A stretch of DNA of 64,000 bases from Olsenella sp. An285. GTDB lineage: Bacteria > Actinomycetota > Coriobacteriia > Coriobacteriales > Atopobiaceae. The DNA lies in assembly GCF_002159625.1 (NCBI RefSeq), contig NZ_NFIZ01000001.1, forward strand, positions 1 to 64,000. The letters run 5' to 3'. Both the position numbers and the translations under genes were made by a program. Under the pieces are notes generated by a model that worked only from the letters and a program-made list of their open reading frames with translations, was not told the origin of the DNA and did no database searches. Positions 52,350-59,881 of the stretch are shown piece after piece. Position 1 is the first letter of the stretch. Each line of letters starts with the position of its first letter.

Positions 52350-53768
52350 CTAGAGGTCGAGCTCCATCAGGCGCGCGATGGCCACGATGTAGATCTTGAG
52401 CGCCTGGCGCAGGGACTCCTCGGAGATGGCCTCGTCGGGGCCGTGCTCGGTGCCCGCCCAGACGGGACGCTCCTCGTTGGGGAGGTTGGGGCCAAAGGCG
52501 CAGGCGCGCCTGAAGTGGCGCGCGTACGTGCCGCCGCCGATGGTGAAGGCCTTTGCCTCCTCGCCGGAGTACTCGGCGTACGTGTCGAGAAGGGCCTGGA
52601 TCTCCGGGCTCTCGGGGCTCTGGTAGAACGGGGCGTCGCTGGAGGTCTGCTCGAAGGAGCAGCCGTGTCCGGCGCCGAGCGCAGCAAGACGCTCGGTGAT
52701 GGCGGCGTCCGAGGTGGTGGTGGGGTAGCGGGAGTCAACGGTCTGGACGAAGCGCCCGCCCTGCGTGCGCACCGTGCCGGCCACGCAGGTGAGGTCACCG
52801 AACTTGTCGTCCGTGGCGGCGATGCCGGAGGCGCGGCCGTACGCGTCCTCTGTGAGGGTCACGAGGAGCTCGAGGAAGTCGCGCTCGCCCGCGCCGGCGA
52901 GGTCGTTGGCAAGCAGGTAGCGCGCGAGCACGCCGATGGCGTTGACGGTGCCCGCCGGCATGGAGGCGTGGCCGCCGACGCCGGTGGTCGTGACGCGTGC
53001 GAGGCCGTCGCCCGCGGGCTCGACGGAGACGCGCTCGGCGGCGGGCAGCGACGCCGCGTCCGCGCGCACGACGGCCGTGGCCTGGCCGGGGATGGCGTTG
53101 GGGACGGTGCCGCCGTCGAGCTCCACGATCTTCTCGCCAGCCACCTGGTCGGAGGTGAAGCGTCCCTGGTAGAGGCCCTTCTCGCCGCAGATGAGCGGGA
53201 AGTCGGCATCGGGGGAGAAGCAGAAGAGCGGCTCGGGGTAGCGCTCGAGGTAGTACGGCACGTCGCCCATGCCGGTCTCCTCGTTGTTGCCGATGATGCA
53301 GCGCAGAGTGTAGGGAAGGGCCTCGCCCGCGGCGACGCGGCGGGCGAAGAAGTTCGCGGCGTAGAGCGAGAGCACGAAGGGCCCCTTGTCGTCCTGGACG
53401 CCGCGGCCGACGAGGTAGCCGTCCTTGCGGGTGACCTCGAGGGCCGGGAAGGTCCAGCCCAGGCCCAGGGGAACGATGTCCGTGTGGGCGATGGTGGCGA
53501 GGTAGCGCTCGGGCCCGGAGGCGCCGGGCACGTCGGCGAAGCCCAGGTAGCCGTCCACGTCCGTCACGTCGAGGCCAAGGCGCTCGGCCATCTGCTCCGC
53601 CTCAACGAGCGCGGCGTTGGAGGCGGGCCCCCACGGCTTCCCGGGCTCGGCGGCGGAGATGTCCTCCACGGACTCGTGGCGCACGAGGCGGTCGATGTCC
53701 GCCACGACGTCCTCCCAGACCTCGTCCACGTAGGCGTCTACCTGCTGCTTGAACTGCTCGTCTACCAT
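52350..53768 (-). CDS. pepV: M20 family dipeptidase, PepV/Sapep-like
   Basis: 472-residue metal-dependent dipeptidase cleaving imported di- and tripeptides in the cytoplasm. His in ATIAHTDIVPLG near 93, Asp in GRGVQDDKGPFV near 125, Glu-Glu in IIGNNEETGMGDV near 160 and Asp in FSPDADFPL near 187 are metal and catalytic residues. The lid domain follows, and the C-terminal GGGTYARHFRRACAFGP and EHGPDEAISEESLRQA complete the site. ATG 53768 follows GAGGAGGG. It fits functionally with the peptide importer at 16781-22441 although not linked. Confidence 0.93.
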   Translation of the reverse strand: MVDEQFKQQVDAYVDEVWEDVVADIDRLVRHESVEDISAAEPGKPWGPASNAALVEAEQMAERLGLDVTDVDGYLGFADVPGASGPERYLATIAHTDIVPLGLGWTFPALEVTRKDGYLVGRGVQDDKGPFVLSLYAANFFARRVAAGEALPYTLRCIIGNNEETGMGDVPYYLERYPEPLFCFSPDADFPLICGEKGLYQGRFTSDQVAGEKIVELDGGTVPNAIPGQATAVVRADAASLPAAERVSVEPAGDGLARVTTTGVGGHASMPAGTVNAIGVLARYLLANDLAGAGERDFLELLVTLTEDAYGRASGIAATDDKFGDLTCVAGTVRTQGGRFVQTVDSRYPTTTSDAAITERLAALGAGHGCSFEQTSSDAPFYQSPESPEIQALLDTYAEYSGEEAKAFTIGGGTYARHFRRACAFGPNLPNEERPVWAGTEHGPDEAISEESLRQALKIYIVAIARLMELDL

Positions 53769-53874
53769 GTGCCCTCCTCAGGGTCGCGCGAGGCGTCGCG
53801 CCGGCTTTTCCTGCCGTCCATCTTAGCGCGCCCGTGCCGTTCGTGCGGGTTTCGCCCCTCTCTTGGCGCGTGGC

Positions 53875-53983
53875 GGAAAATTAGTTCGCACCGCGATGCC
53901 GCGCGACTAGTTCAAGAACACATATTTACTGTTGGATGGGGGTATAAACAATGCGCCTACGATTCCAATGTGAACTAATTTCC
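53875..53983. repeat. AT-rich palindrome between peptidase and fructokinase genes
   Basis: GGAAAATTAGTTCGCA (53875-53890) is matched by TGTGAACTAATTTCC (53969-53983), about 15 bp with one or two mismatches. The intervening sequence is unusually AT rich for this genome. Together with the terminator at 54021 this accounts for the 303-base gap; it also holds the upstream region of the peptidase gene. Confidence 0.65.
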
Positions 53984-54020
53984 AACCCCCCTCGGAGACG
54001 CCGGCGAATCCTACCAAAAT

Positions 54021-54047
54021 GGCGCCGTCCCGCGCGGGGACGGCGCC
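54021..54047 (-). terminator. Terminator of the fructokinase gene
   Basis: GGCGCCGTCCC and GGGGACGGCGCC with loop GCGC; on the reverse strand it is followed by ATTTTGG. It lies 25 bases after the fructokinase stop. Confidence 0.85.
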
Positions 54048-54071
54048 ACAATCGCGCTTGTCACTCAGCGC

Positions 54072-54947
54072 CTACGCCTCTGCGGCGGCGCGTCGGCCCA
54101 GCTCCACGCAGCCGAGCACGCCCTGGTTGTCGCTCAGGCTGGGCGGCACGATGTAGGAGTCGATGTCCTCGAGCTCGGGCGCGGTGATGTAGCCGCCAAG
54201 GTACGCGAGGGCCTTCTCGCGCACGAGCGGGAAGAGCTGCTCCTGGTGCATGACGCCGCCGCCGAGGATGATGCGGCGCGGCGAGTAGCAGAGCACCAGG
54301 TTGTGGCACATCTGCGCGAGGTAGCTCGCCTCGAGCTCCCAGACCTCCGGGCGGTCGGCGAGCTCGAAGCCCTTCGCGCCCCAGCGGCGCTCGATGGCGG
54401 GACCGGCGGCAAGGCCCTCGAGGCAGGAGTCGTGGCTCGGGCAGACGCAGGGCCCCTCGTCTCCGGGCACGCGGCTGAGCAGCATGTGGCCGGCCTCGGG
54501 GTGGAGCATGCCGTGCAGGAGGCGCCCGCCGCACATGACGCCCGCGCCCACGCCGGTGCCGATGGTCACGTAGACCAGGTCCTCGATGCCCCGCGAGTCG
54601 CCGAACGTGGCCTCGCCGAGGCACGCCACGTTGACGTCCGTGTCGTAGCCCACCGGCACGGCAAGCGCGTCGACGAACGCCCTGCGCAGGGCGTAGCCGC
54701 GCCAGGGGAGCTTGGGCGTCTCGAGGATGGTGCCAAAGGCGGGGCTGGCGGGGTCCACGCAGGTGGGCCCGAAGGCGCCGATGCCCAGCGCGTCAACGTT
54801 GCGCTCGGCGAACCAGCCCGTGAGGGCGGGGATGGACTCCTCCGGCGTCGCGGTGGGGAAGGACTCCCGGTCCAGAATCTCGCCCTTCTCGGTGGCGACG
54901 GCGCAGACCATCTTGGTACCGCCCGCCTCGAGCGCTCCTATGCGCAT
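54072..54947 (-). CDS. ROK-family fructokinase
   Basis: Phosphorylates fructose (or mannose) with ATP. 291 residues. The N-terminal IGALEAGGTKMVCAVATEKG is typical of bacterial fructokinases of the ROK family. DTDVNVACLGEATFG near 100-115 contains the catalytic Asp, VTIGTGVGAG is the second phosphate loop, and a zinc-binding motif runs HPEAGHMLLSR...CVCPSHDSCLEGLAAGPA near 148-182. ATG 54947 follows AAGGAGG. It is transcribed alone. Confidence 0.92.
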   Translation of the reverse strand: MRIGALEAGGTKMVCAVATEKGEILDRESFPTATPEESIPALTGWFAERNVDALGIGAFGPTCVDPASPAFGTILETPKLPWRGYALRRAFVDALAVPVGYDTDVNVACLGEATFGDSRGIEDLVYVTIGTGVGAGVMCGGRLLHGMLHPEAGHMLLSRVPGDEGPCVCPSHDSCLEGLAAGPAIERRWGAKGFELADRPEVWELEASYLAQMCHNLVLCYSPRRIILGGGVMHQEQLFPLVREKALAYLGGYITAPELEDIDSYIVPPSLSDNQGVLGCVELGRRAAAEA

Positions 54948-55035
54948 GACTGCCTCCTTATTCTCGGGGCCGGCTCACCAACGCCCTCCCAATTCCTGCA
55001 CCCATTGTACGACCGGTTCCGACCCTCCGTGATCA

Positions 55036-55095
55036 CCATGTTTTTCCGGACAAAACGACGCCTCATCCGTGTCTGGACTGTCCGGAAAAACATGG
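55036..55095. repeat. 60-bp palindrome with 17-bp perfect arms
   Basis: CCATGTTTTTCCGGACA (55036-55052) and TGTCCGGAAAAACATGG (55079-55095) are exact complements around a 26-base loop. It is upstream of the fructokinase gene and downstream of the hemolysin III gene. The U-rich side suggests a terminator, or an operator. Confidence 0.85.
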
Positions 55096-55157
55096 CGATC
55101 GCTCGTCGGGTGGAGCGTGCGGGCTGGTCAGCCTCGAGCGGGGCTCGCGAGGGGCGC

Positions 55158-55880
55158 CTACACCACGAACAGCAGCGCCGAGAGCGTGATGCACACGCTG
55201 CCGGCAAGCGTGAAGAGGTGGAACACGAAGTGCAGGTAGGGCACCTTCTTGATGGCGTAGAAGACGGCGCCCACCGTGTAGCTGAGGCCGCCCGCGAGGA
55301 GCAGCCAGAACGCGGGCGGGGCCAGGAGCTCCCAGAGGTCGCCGATGTGAAAGACCACGAGCCAGCCCATGAGGACATAGACCGCGGCGGTGAGCCAGGC
55401 GGGCTGGCGCTCGCGCAGCAGGCACTCGGCGACGATGCCCACCACCGCCACCGCCCACACGGCGCAGCACAGCACAAGCCCGCCGCGGTCGGCCAGCGTC
55501 ACCAGCGAGAAGGGCGCGTAGCTCCCGGCTATGAGCAGGTAGATGCCACAGTGGTCGAGCACGCGGAAGACCGCCTTGGCCTTCTCGGGGGCGAGCGCGT
55601 GGTAGAGCGTGGAGAAGAGGTACTCGATGATGAGAGAGATGCCCATGAGCAGCGCGGCCGCCAGGCGCACCCCGCCCCCGTGGCTCACGGAGACCACGAT
55701 GAGCAGCACGAGCGCGGCGATGGAGAGCAGCACGCCCACGCCGTGGCTCACGGAGTTGGCGATCTCCTCGCCGAGCGAGTAGAGCTTCCTGCGGATGGGC
55801 CCCTTGGGCCTCTGAGGGCCCTTGGGTCCCTGGGCCCCCGTTTCGGGCTTCTGAGCTGCGATGGTCTCGACGTCTGCCAT
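55158..55880 (-). CDS. Hemolysin III family membrane protein
   Basis: 240 residues with seven helices (about 50-70, 75-95, 110-130, 135-155, 165-182, 187-205, 215-238). EIANSVSHGVGVLLSI, FSTLYHAL and the C-terminal HFVFHLFTLAGS carry the conserved metal-binding histidines and serine of the HlyIII/PAQR family. The N-terminal 33 residues are Lys/Gly/Pro rich. ATG 55880 follows AGGGGGCC. The haemolytic name comes from a Bacillus homologue; the natural role is uncertain. Confidence 0.9.
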   Translation of the reverse strand: MADVETIAAQKPETGAQGPKGPQRPKGPIRRKLYSLGEEIANSVSHGVGVLLSIAALVLLIVVSVSHGGGVRLAAALLMGISLIIEYLFSTLYHALAPEKAKAVFRVLDHCGIYLLIAGSYAPFSLVTLADRGGLVLCCAVWAVAVVGIVAECLLRERQPAWLTAAVYVLMGWLVVFHIGDLWELLAPPAFWLLLAGGLSYTVGAVFYAIKKVPYLHFVFHLFTLAGSVCITLSALLFVV

Positions 55881-55913
55881 GGTGGCCCCCTAGGTCCGGG
55901 TCTCGTCTGGGGG

Positions 55914-55919
55914 TATAAT
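55914..55919 (+). promoter_or_regulatory. TATAAT -10 box
   Basis: A perfect TATAAT lies 57 bases before the start of the membrane gene at 55976; no good -35 match is seen at the usual distance. Confidence 0.5.
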
Positions 55920-55975
55920 GTGCCCCGCTGTCCATCGGGGACAGCATACCCCTACCCTACGCCAAGGAGGGCTCC

Positions 55976-56470
55976 TTGAAGAAATCGACGTTCATCGGAA
56001 ACTTTGTCGCATGGGTCGTGGTCTGCGCCGCGAGCATCGCGTTTCTCGCCTGGTACCACCTGACCGACCCGGACACCGTCCTCGCCGCCACGGACTCGCC
56101 CGTCGTTCAGACGGGCATGGTGCTCGCGGCGCCGCTCCTGCTCTTCGGCATGGGCGTGATCATTGGCCTTCTGCTCCTCTGGTTCAAGCACATCCTCATG
56201 GGTCGCGGCGCCCGGCTCGCGTGCCGCGTGGTGGCCGTCCTCTCGCTCGTCTTCATCCTGCTCGCCGCCGTTCCCGTGGTGGTGCCCGCCGCGGCCGAGT
56301 CCTTCCTCGGGCCGGCTGTCATAGTGGTCTACGTGACCATGGCCGCGCCCATCCTCATCATGATGCTCGGCCTCGCCTACGCGCTCGGCTGCGCCGGCGT
56401 TGACACGTCCAAGAGGGGGCCCTTCGCCAAGTACCTGCCGGATGACGAGAAGGACGGGCGCGCCTCCTAG
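55976..56470 (+). CDS. Hypothetical membrane protein with four helices
   Basis: 164 residues, not recognised. Helices are near 8-28, 45-68, 80-105 and 112-138; the C-terminal tail is short and charged (VDTSKRGPFAKYLPDDEKDG). It starts with TTG 55976, 7 bases after AAGGAGG; no ATG fits. The next gene starts 28 bases downstream, and the third membrane gene follows 93 bases after that. All three read the same way and may form a transcription unit. Function unknown. Confidence 0.75.
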   Translation: MKKSTFIGNFVAWVVVCAASIAFLAWYHLTDPDTVLAATDSPVVQTGMVLAAPLLLFGMGVIIGLLLLWFKHILMGRGARLACRVVAVLSLVFILLAAVPVVVPAAAESFLGPAVIVVYVTMAAPILIMMLGLAYALGCAGVDTSKRGPFAKYLPDDEKDGRAS

Positions 56471-56498
56471 CGCGCCGGACACGAGAGGGGAGACCCGT

Positions 56499-57179
56499 AT
56501 GTTCCAGATGCCGTTCTCGAGGAAGGGCGTCACCTACCCGATGGCGAGCTCGACGTACTACAAGAACCTCGCCGTTCTCTCCGTGCTGCTGGTGGCAAGC
56601 GTCATCCTCTACGCCGTGGGGCAGGGCTCCTCGGACGCCCCGGCGCAGCTGCAGGCCGCCGGCTCGTACGCCATGCCCGCCTCCATCTATCTCTTCGCCG
56701 CGCTCATCGGGATCATCTTCGTGCGGCGCTCCAGCATGACGGTGCCCGCCGCGGTGCAGTCCGGCTGTCGTGCGGCGAGCCTGCTCGTGGTCATGACCCT
56801 CATCGCCGCCCTGGTGCCCTATCTCTCGCCCGAGCCCCCTCAGGGGATGACGCTCCCGGCGGTGCTGTTCTGGAGCGTACTCGGCCTGCCGATCGTGGAC
56901 ATCGCGCTTGGGTTTGCCTATGCGGTGGCGTGGGCTCCCGTCACGGGAAGCCCCGCCGACCTCGCCGCCCGCGAGGCCGAGGAGCGGCGCCGCACCCGCG
57001 AGGCGGAGGAGGAGCGGGCCGCCATGAAGGCCAGCTCCGAGGCCCGCGCCAAGCGACGCGAGGAGCGCGCCCGCCGCGCGGAGGAGAAGCGCTCGGGCAA
57101 GGGCGAGAAGAGCGGCCAGCAGGGCTCCGGCCAGCAGGGCTCCGCCAAGAGGGGCAAGGGCAAGAAGTCCCGCAAGTAG
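56499..57179 (+). CDS. Hypothetical membrane protein with Lys/Arg-rich tail
   Basis: 226 residues. Four helices (about 23-42, 60-78, 88-108, 118-140) are followed by a highly charged cytoplasmic helix (about 152-200, REAEERRRTREAEEERAAMK and further Arg/Glu repeats). The end is basic and Gly/Gln rich (KGEKSGQQGSGQQGSAKRGK). The tail resembles nucleic-acid- or phospholipid-binding basic tails, but no family is evident. ATG 56499 follows GAGGGGAG. It is probably cotranscribed with the gene at 55976. Confidence 0.75.
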   Translation: MFQMPFSRKGVTYPMASSTYYKNLAVLSVLLVASVILYAVGQGSSDAPAQLQAAGSYAMPASIYLFAALIGIIFVRRSSMTVPAAVQSGCRAASLLVVMTLIAALVPYLSPEPPQGMTLPAVLFWSVLGLPIVDIALGFAYAVAWAPVTGSPADLAAREAEERRRTREAEEERAAMKASSEARAKRREERARRAEEKRSGKGEKSGQQGSGQQGSAKRGKGKKSRK

Positions 57180-57272
57180 CCTCAAGCGCCCATTCAGCCC
57201 GTGGGCGGCGCAAGGACCGGCCCGCGGATATGCTTGAAAGGTTGTTCCCGTCTCGCGCGTGAAAGGTCCCGC

Positions 57273-57884
57273 ATGGAGTTCGTGATCGTCTACCTGCTCG
57301 TCAACATCCTCGTGGGCGCCGCCGCCTGCTTCTTTGGCAAGCGCCTCTTCTTCCTCATGCTCGGTGCCCTCGTGTTTCTCGGCGTCTTCAACATCGCCCT
57401 CTCCTCGTCCGATGCCTCGACCGTGTCCCTCGTGATCGCGGCCGTCCTCGGCGTGGTGGCGGCGCTGCTCTCCAAGTTCGCCTACAAGGCGGCCGTCTTC
57501 CTCGCGGGCTTCGTCACCGGCGCCGCGCTCGGCTTCATCGTGACGATGCTCCTCCCGGAGGGCGCCGCGGACTTCCTTGCCGTGATCATGGTGGTCGCGG
57601 GCGTGCTCGTGGGCCTCGCCGGCGTGCGCTGGTCCGACACCATCGTTCGCTGGGGCACGGCGTGGACCGGCGCCTCCTTCGCGGTTCCCAACGTCCTCGC
57701 CGCCGCGCTGGCGTTCGGCTCGCTCACGGAGCGCGCGGTGCCCGGCGACGCCATGGCCACCTTCGACGCGCTCTCCGGCTACGTGGGGGGCGAGTTCGCC
57801 GCCGCGTACGGCACCCCCATCCTCGTGGGCACGCTCGCGCTCGCCGTGGTGGGCGCCATCGTTCAGACCAGGACGCACGACTAG
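57273..57884 (+). CDS. Multi-pass membrane protein, DUF4203-like
   Basis: 203 residues that are almost entirely hydrophobic, with about seven helices (2-20, 24-42, 50-68, 72-95, 100-118, 128-150, 180-198). The even spacing and small-residue-rich helices (FVTGAALGFIVTMLL, VAGVLVGLAGVRWSD) recall DUF4203/TMEM198-type proteins, a tentative match. ATG 57273 follows GAAAGG. It is followed by a palindrome and a terminator. Confidence 0.7.
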   Translation: MEFVIVYLLVNILVGAAACFFGKRLFFLMLGALVFLGVFNIALSSSDASTVSLVIAAVLGVVAALLSKFAYKAAVFLAGFVTGAALGFIVTMLLPEGAADFLAVIMVVAGVLVGLAGVRWSDTIVRWGTAWTGASFAVPNVLAAALAFGSLTERAVPGDAMATFDALSGYVGGEFAAAYGTPILVGTLALAVVGAIVQTRTHD

Positions 57885-57889
57885 CCAGT

Positions 57890-57983
57890 TTGACAGTTTG
57901 ACCTGAGCAAACTGTCAGGTAGGGGCGGGCCGCCACTCGTGGGCGGCCCGCCTTCTTGACAAAGGGACAGTCCCTTTGTCAAG
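57890..57983. repeat. Family D palindrome, terminator and family E palindrome in series
   Basis: TTGACAGTTTG...CAAACTGTCA (57890-57917) is followed by a GGCGGGCCGCC/GGCGGCCCGCC stem with TTCTT (57924-57957). A perfect palindrome CTTGACAAAGGGAC-A-GTCCCTTTGTCAAG (57955-57983) comes next. It closes the membrane-gene unit before the CydDC operon. Confidence 0.88.
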
Positions 57984-58009
57984 TCGGGCTGTCGTGCCAG
58001 CGCCTAAAA

Positions 58010-58046
58010 AGTTATGTGCGTCTAACAAATTGAGTTTCGCATAACT
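58010..58046 (+). promoter_or_regulatory. Inverted repeat upstream of the CydDC-like operon
   Basis: AGTTATGtGCG (58010-58020) and CGCATAACT (58038-58046) enclose 17 AT-rich bases. The direct repeat TCTAACA occurs at 58021 and 58075. The region is the AT-rich leader of the operon and probably its control site; no regulator can be named. Confidence 0.45.
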
Positions 58047-58117
58047 AACTCTTGCGTCCAAATAGTTTACTCTGTCTAACAGAGAAAGCCGTCGGACGTG
58101 AGGGGCGACGACACGTG

Positions 58118-59881
58118 ATGATCGACAGGAGGCTCATCGGCATCGTGCCGGGGAGCATGCGCTACGTTGCGGCGAGCGTGGCCCTCCAGTGGGCTGCGCT
58201 TCTCGCCAACATGGGGATGGTGTTCGTCGTCTGCAGGACGCTCTCCCTGCTCTGGGTGGGAGCGGCGGGCGAGAAGGACCTCGTTCTTCTCGCCCTCTGC
58301 GTGGCTGCTGCCGCCGTGGTGCGTGCGCTTGCCGCCGTGGGCTCCGCCCGCATGGGATTTCTCGCCAGTCGCGAGGTCAAGCGCACGCTGCGACGCCGCA
58401 TCTACGAGAAGCTCCTGCGTCTGGGGCCGAGCTACCGCGAGGGAGTGCGCACCTCCGAGGTCGTGCAGGTGGCCGTGGAGGGCGCAGACCAGCTGGAGAC
58501 CTACTTCGGCGCGTACCTGCCGCAGCTCTTCTATGCCGTGCTCGCGCCGCTCACGCTCTTTGCGGCGCTCGTTGGCGTGAGCGTGCCGGCGGCCGTGGTG
58601 CTGCTCGTGTGCGTGCCGCTCATCCCGGTGGCCATCGCCGCGGTGCAGACCTGGGCAAAGAGGCTGCTCGGCCGCTACTGGGGCCAGTACACCGAGCTCG
58701 GCGACACCTTCCTGGAGAACCTCCAGGGCCTCACCACCCTCAAGGTCTACCAGGCCGACGAGTTCAAGCAGGCCGAGATGAACGAGCAGGCCGAGAAGTT
58801 CCGGCGCATCACCATGCGCGTGCTCACGATGCAGCTCAACTCCATCACGATCATGGACCTCGTCGCCTACGGCGGGGCGGCGGCGGGCGTTGCGGTGGCG
58901 CTCACGCAGATGGCCGCGGGCGCCGTTGGTCTGGGCGGGAGCCTGGCCATCATCCTGCTGGCGGCGGACTACTTCATTCCCATGCGCCAGCTGGGGTCGT
59001 TCTTCCACGTGGCCATGAACGGCATGGCAGCGAGCGAGAAGATCTTCCAGCTTCTGGACCTGCCGGAGCCGCCGGCGGGCGGGGAAGCATTCCCGACGCA
59101 TTGCGGCGTGCGCGCCAGTTGCCTGCGCTTCTCGTACGACGGGGAGCGCGAGGTGCTGGGCGGCGTCGACCTCGACGTGCCGGAGGGCGGCTTCGTCGCG
59201 GTGGTGGGGGAGTCCGGCTGCGGCAAGTCCACGCTCGCCGCGCTGCTGCTGGGGCGCCTGCGCGGGTATCGCGGTTCGCTTGCGGTGGGCGGCGCGGAGG
59301 TCTCCGCGCTCGACGCGTCTGACCTTCTTGCCCATGTGACGTACGTTGGGCACGAGAGCTATCTCTTCAAGGGCACGGTGCGAGAGAACCTGCTGGTCGC
59401 GAAGCCCTCGGCGACCGACGGCGAGCTCTGGGCGGCACTCGAGGCCACGCGCCTGGCGGGGTTTCTCCGCGGCGAGGCCGGGCTGGACACGATGCTCGCC
59501 GAGCGGGGCTCCAACCTCTCCGGCGGCCAGCGGCAGCGTTTGGCCATCGCTCGCGCGCTCTTGCACGAGACGCCGGTCTACGTCTTTGACGAGGCGACGT
59601 CAAACGTGGACGCGGAGAGCGAGGACGCCATCATGGCAGCCGTCCGCGGGCTCGTGGGGCGCGCGACGGTGATGCTCATCTCCCACCGCCTGGCAAACGT
59701 AGTGCGCGCGGACGAGATTCTCGTGCTCGACGGCGGCCGCGTGGTGGAGCGCGGGCGCCACGACGAGCTGGTCGCTCTGGGAGGCCGCTACGCAACGCTC
59801 TGGCGCGCCCAGCGCGAGCTCGAGGAGTTTGGTGAGGCAAGCGTGCCGGTCCCCGCCGTCTCACGGGAGGTGGTCGCATGA
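58118..59881 (+). CDS. CydD-like ABC exporter half-transporter
   Basis: 587 residues: six-helix exporter domain (about 1-320) and ATPase domain (about 340-570). Walker A is GESGCGKST, the signature LSGGQRQRLAIARAL, and Walker B VYVFDEATSNVD. TELGDTFLENLQGLTTLKVYQADEF near 190-215 is characteristic of CydD-type subunits exporting cysteine or glutathione. ATG 58118 follows GAGGGG. The 4-base overlap with the next gene indicates a heterodimer. No cydAB oxidase genes are present in the window, so the substrate remains open. Confidence 0.88.
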   Translation: MIDRRLIGIVPGSMRYVAASVALQWAALLANMGMVFVVCRTLSLLWVGAAGEKDLVLLALCVAAAAVVRALAAVGSARMGFLASREVKRTLRRRIYEKLLRLGPSYREGVRTSEVVQVAVEGADQLETYFGAYLPQLFYAVLAPLTLFAALVGVSVPAAVVLLVCVPLIPVAIAAVQTWAKRLLGRYWGQYTELGDTFLENLQGLTTLKVYQADEFKQAEMNEQAEKFRRITMRVLTMQLNSITIMDLVAYGGAAAGVAVALTQMAAGAVGLGGSLAIILLAADYFIPMRQLGSFFHVAMNGMAASEKIFQLLDLPEPPAGGEAFPTHCGVRASCLRFSYDGEREVLGGVDLDVPEGGFVAVVGESGCGKSTLAALLLGRLRGYRGSLAVGGAEVSALDASDLLAHVTYVGHESYLFKGTVRENLLVAKPSATDGELWAALEATRLAGFLRGEAGLDTMLAERGSNLSGGQRQRLAIARALLHETPVYVFDEATSNVDAESEDAIMAAVRGLVGRATVMLISHRLANVVRADEILVLDGGRVVERGRHDELVALGGRYATLWRAQRELEEFGEASVPVPAVSREVVA

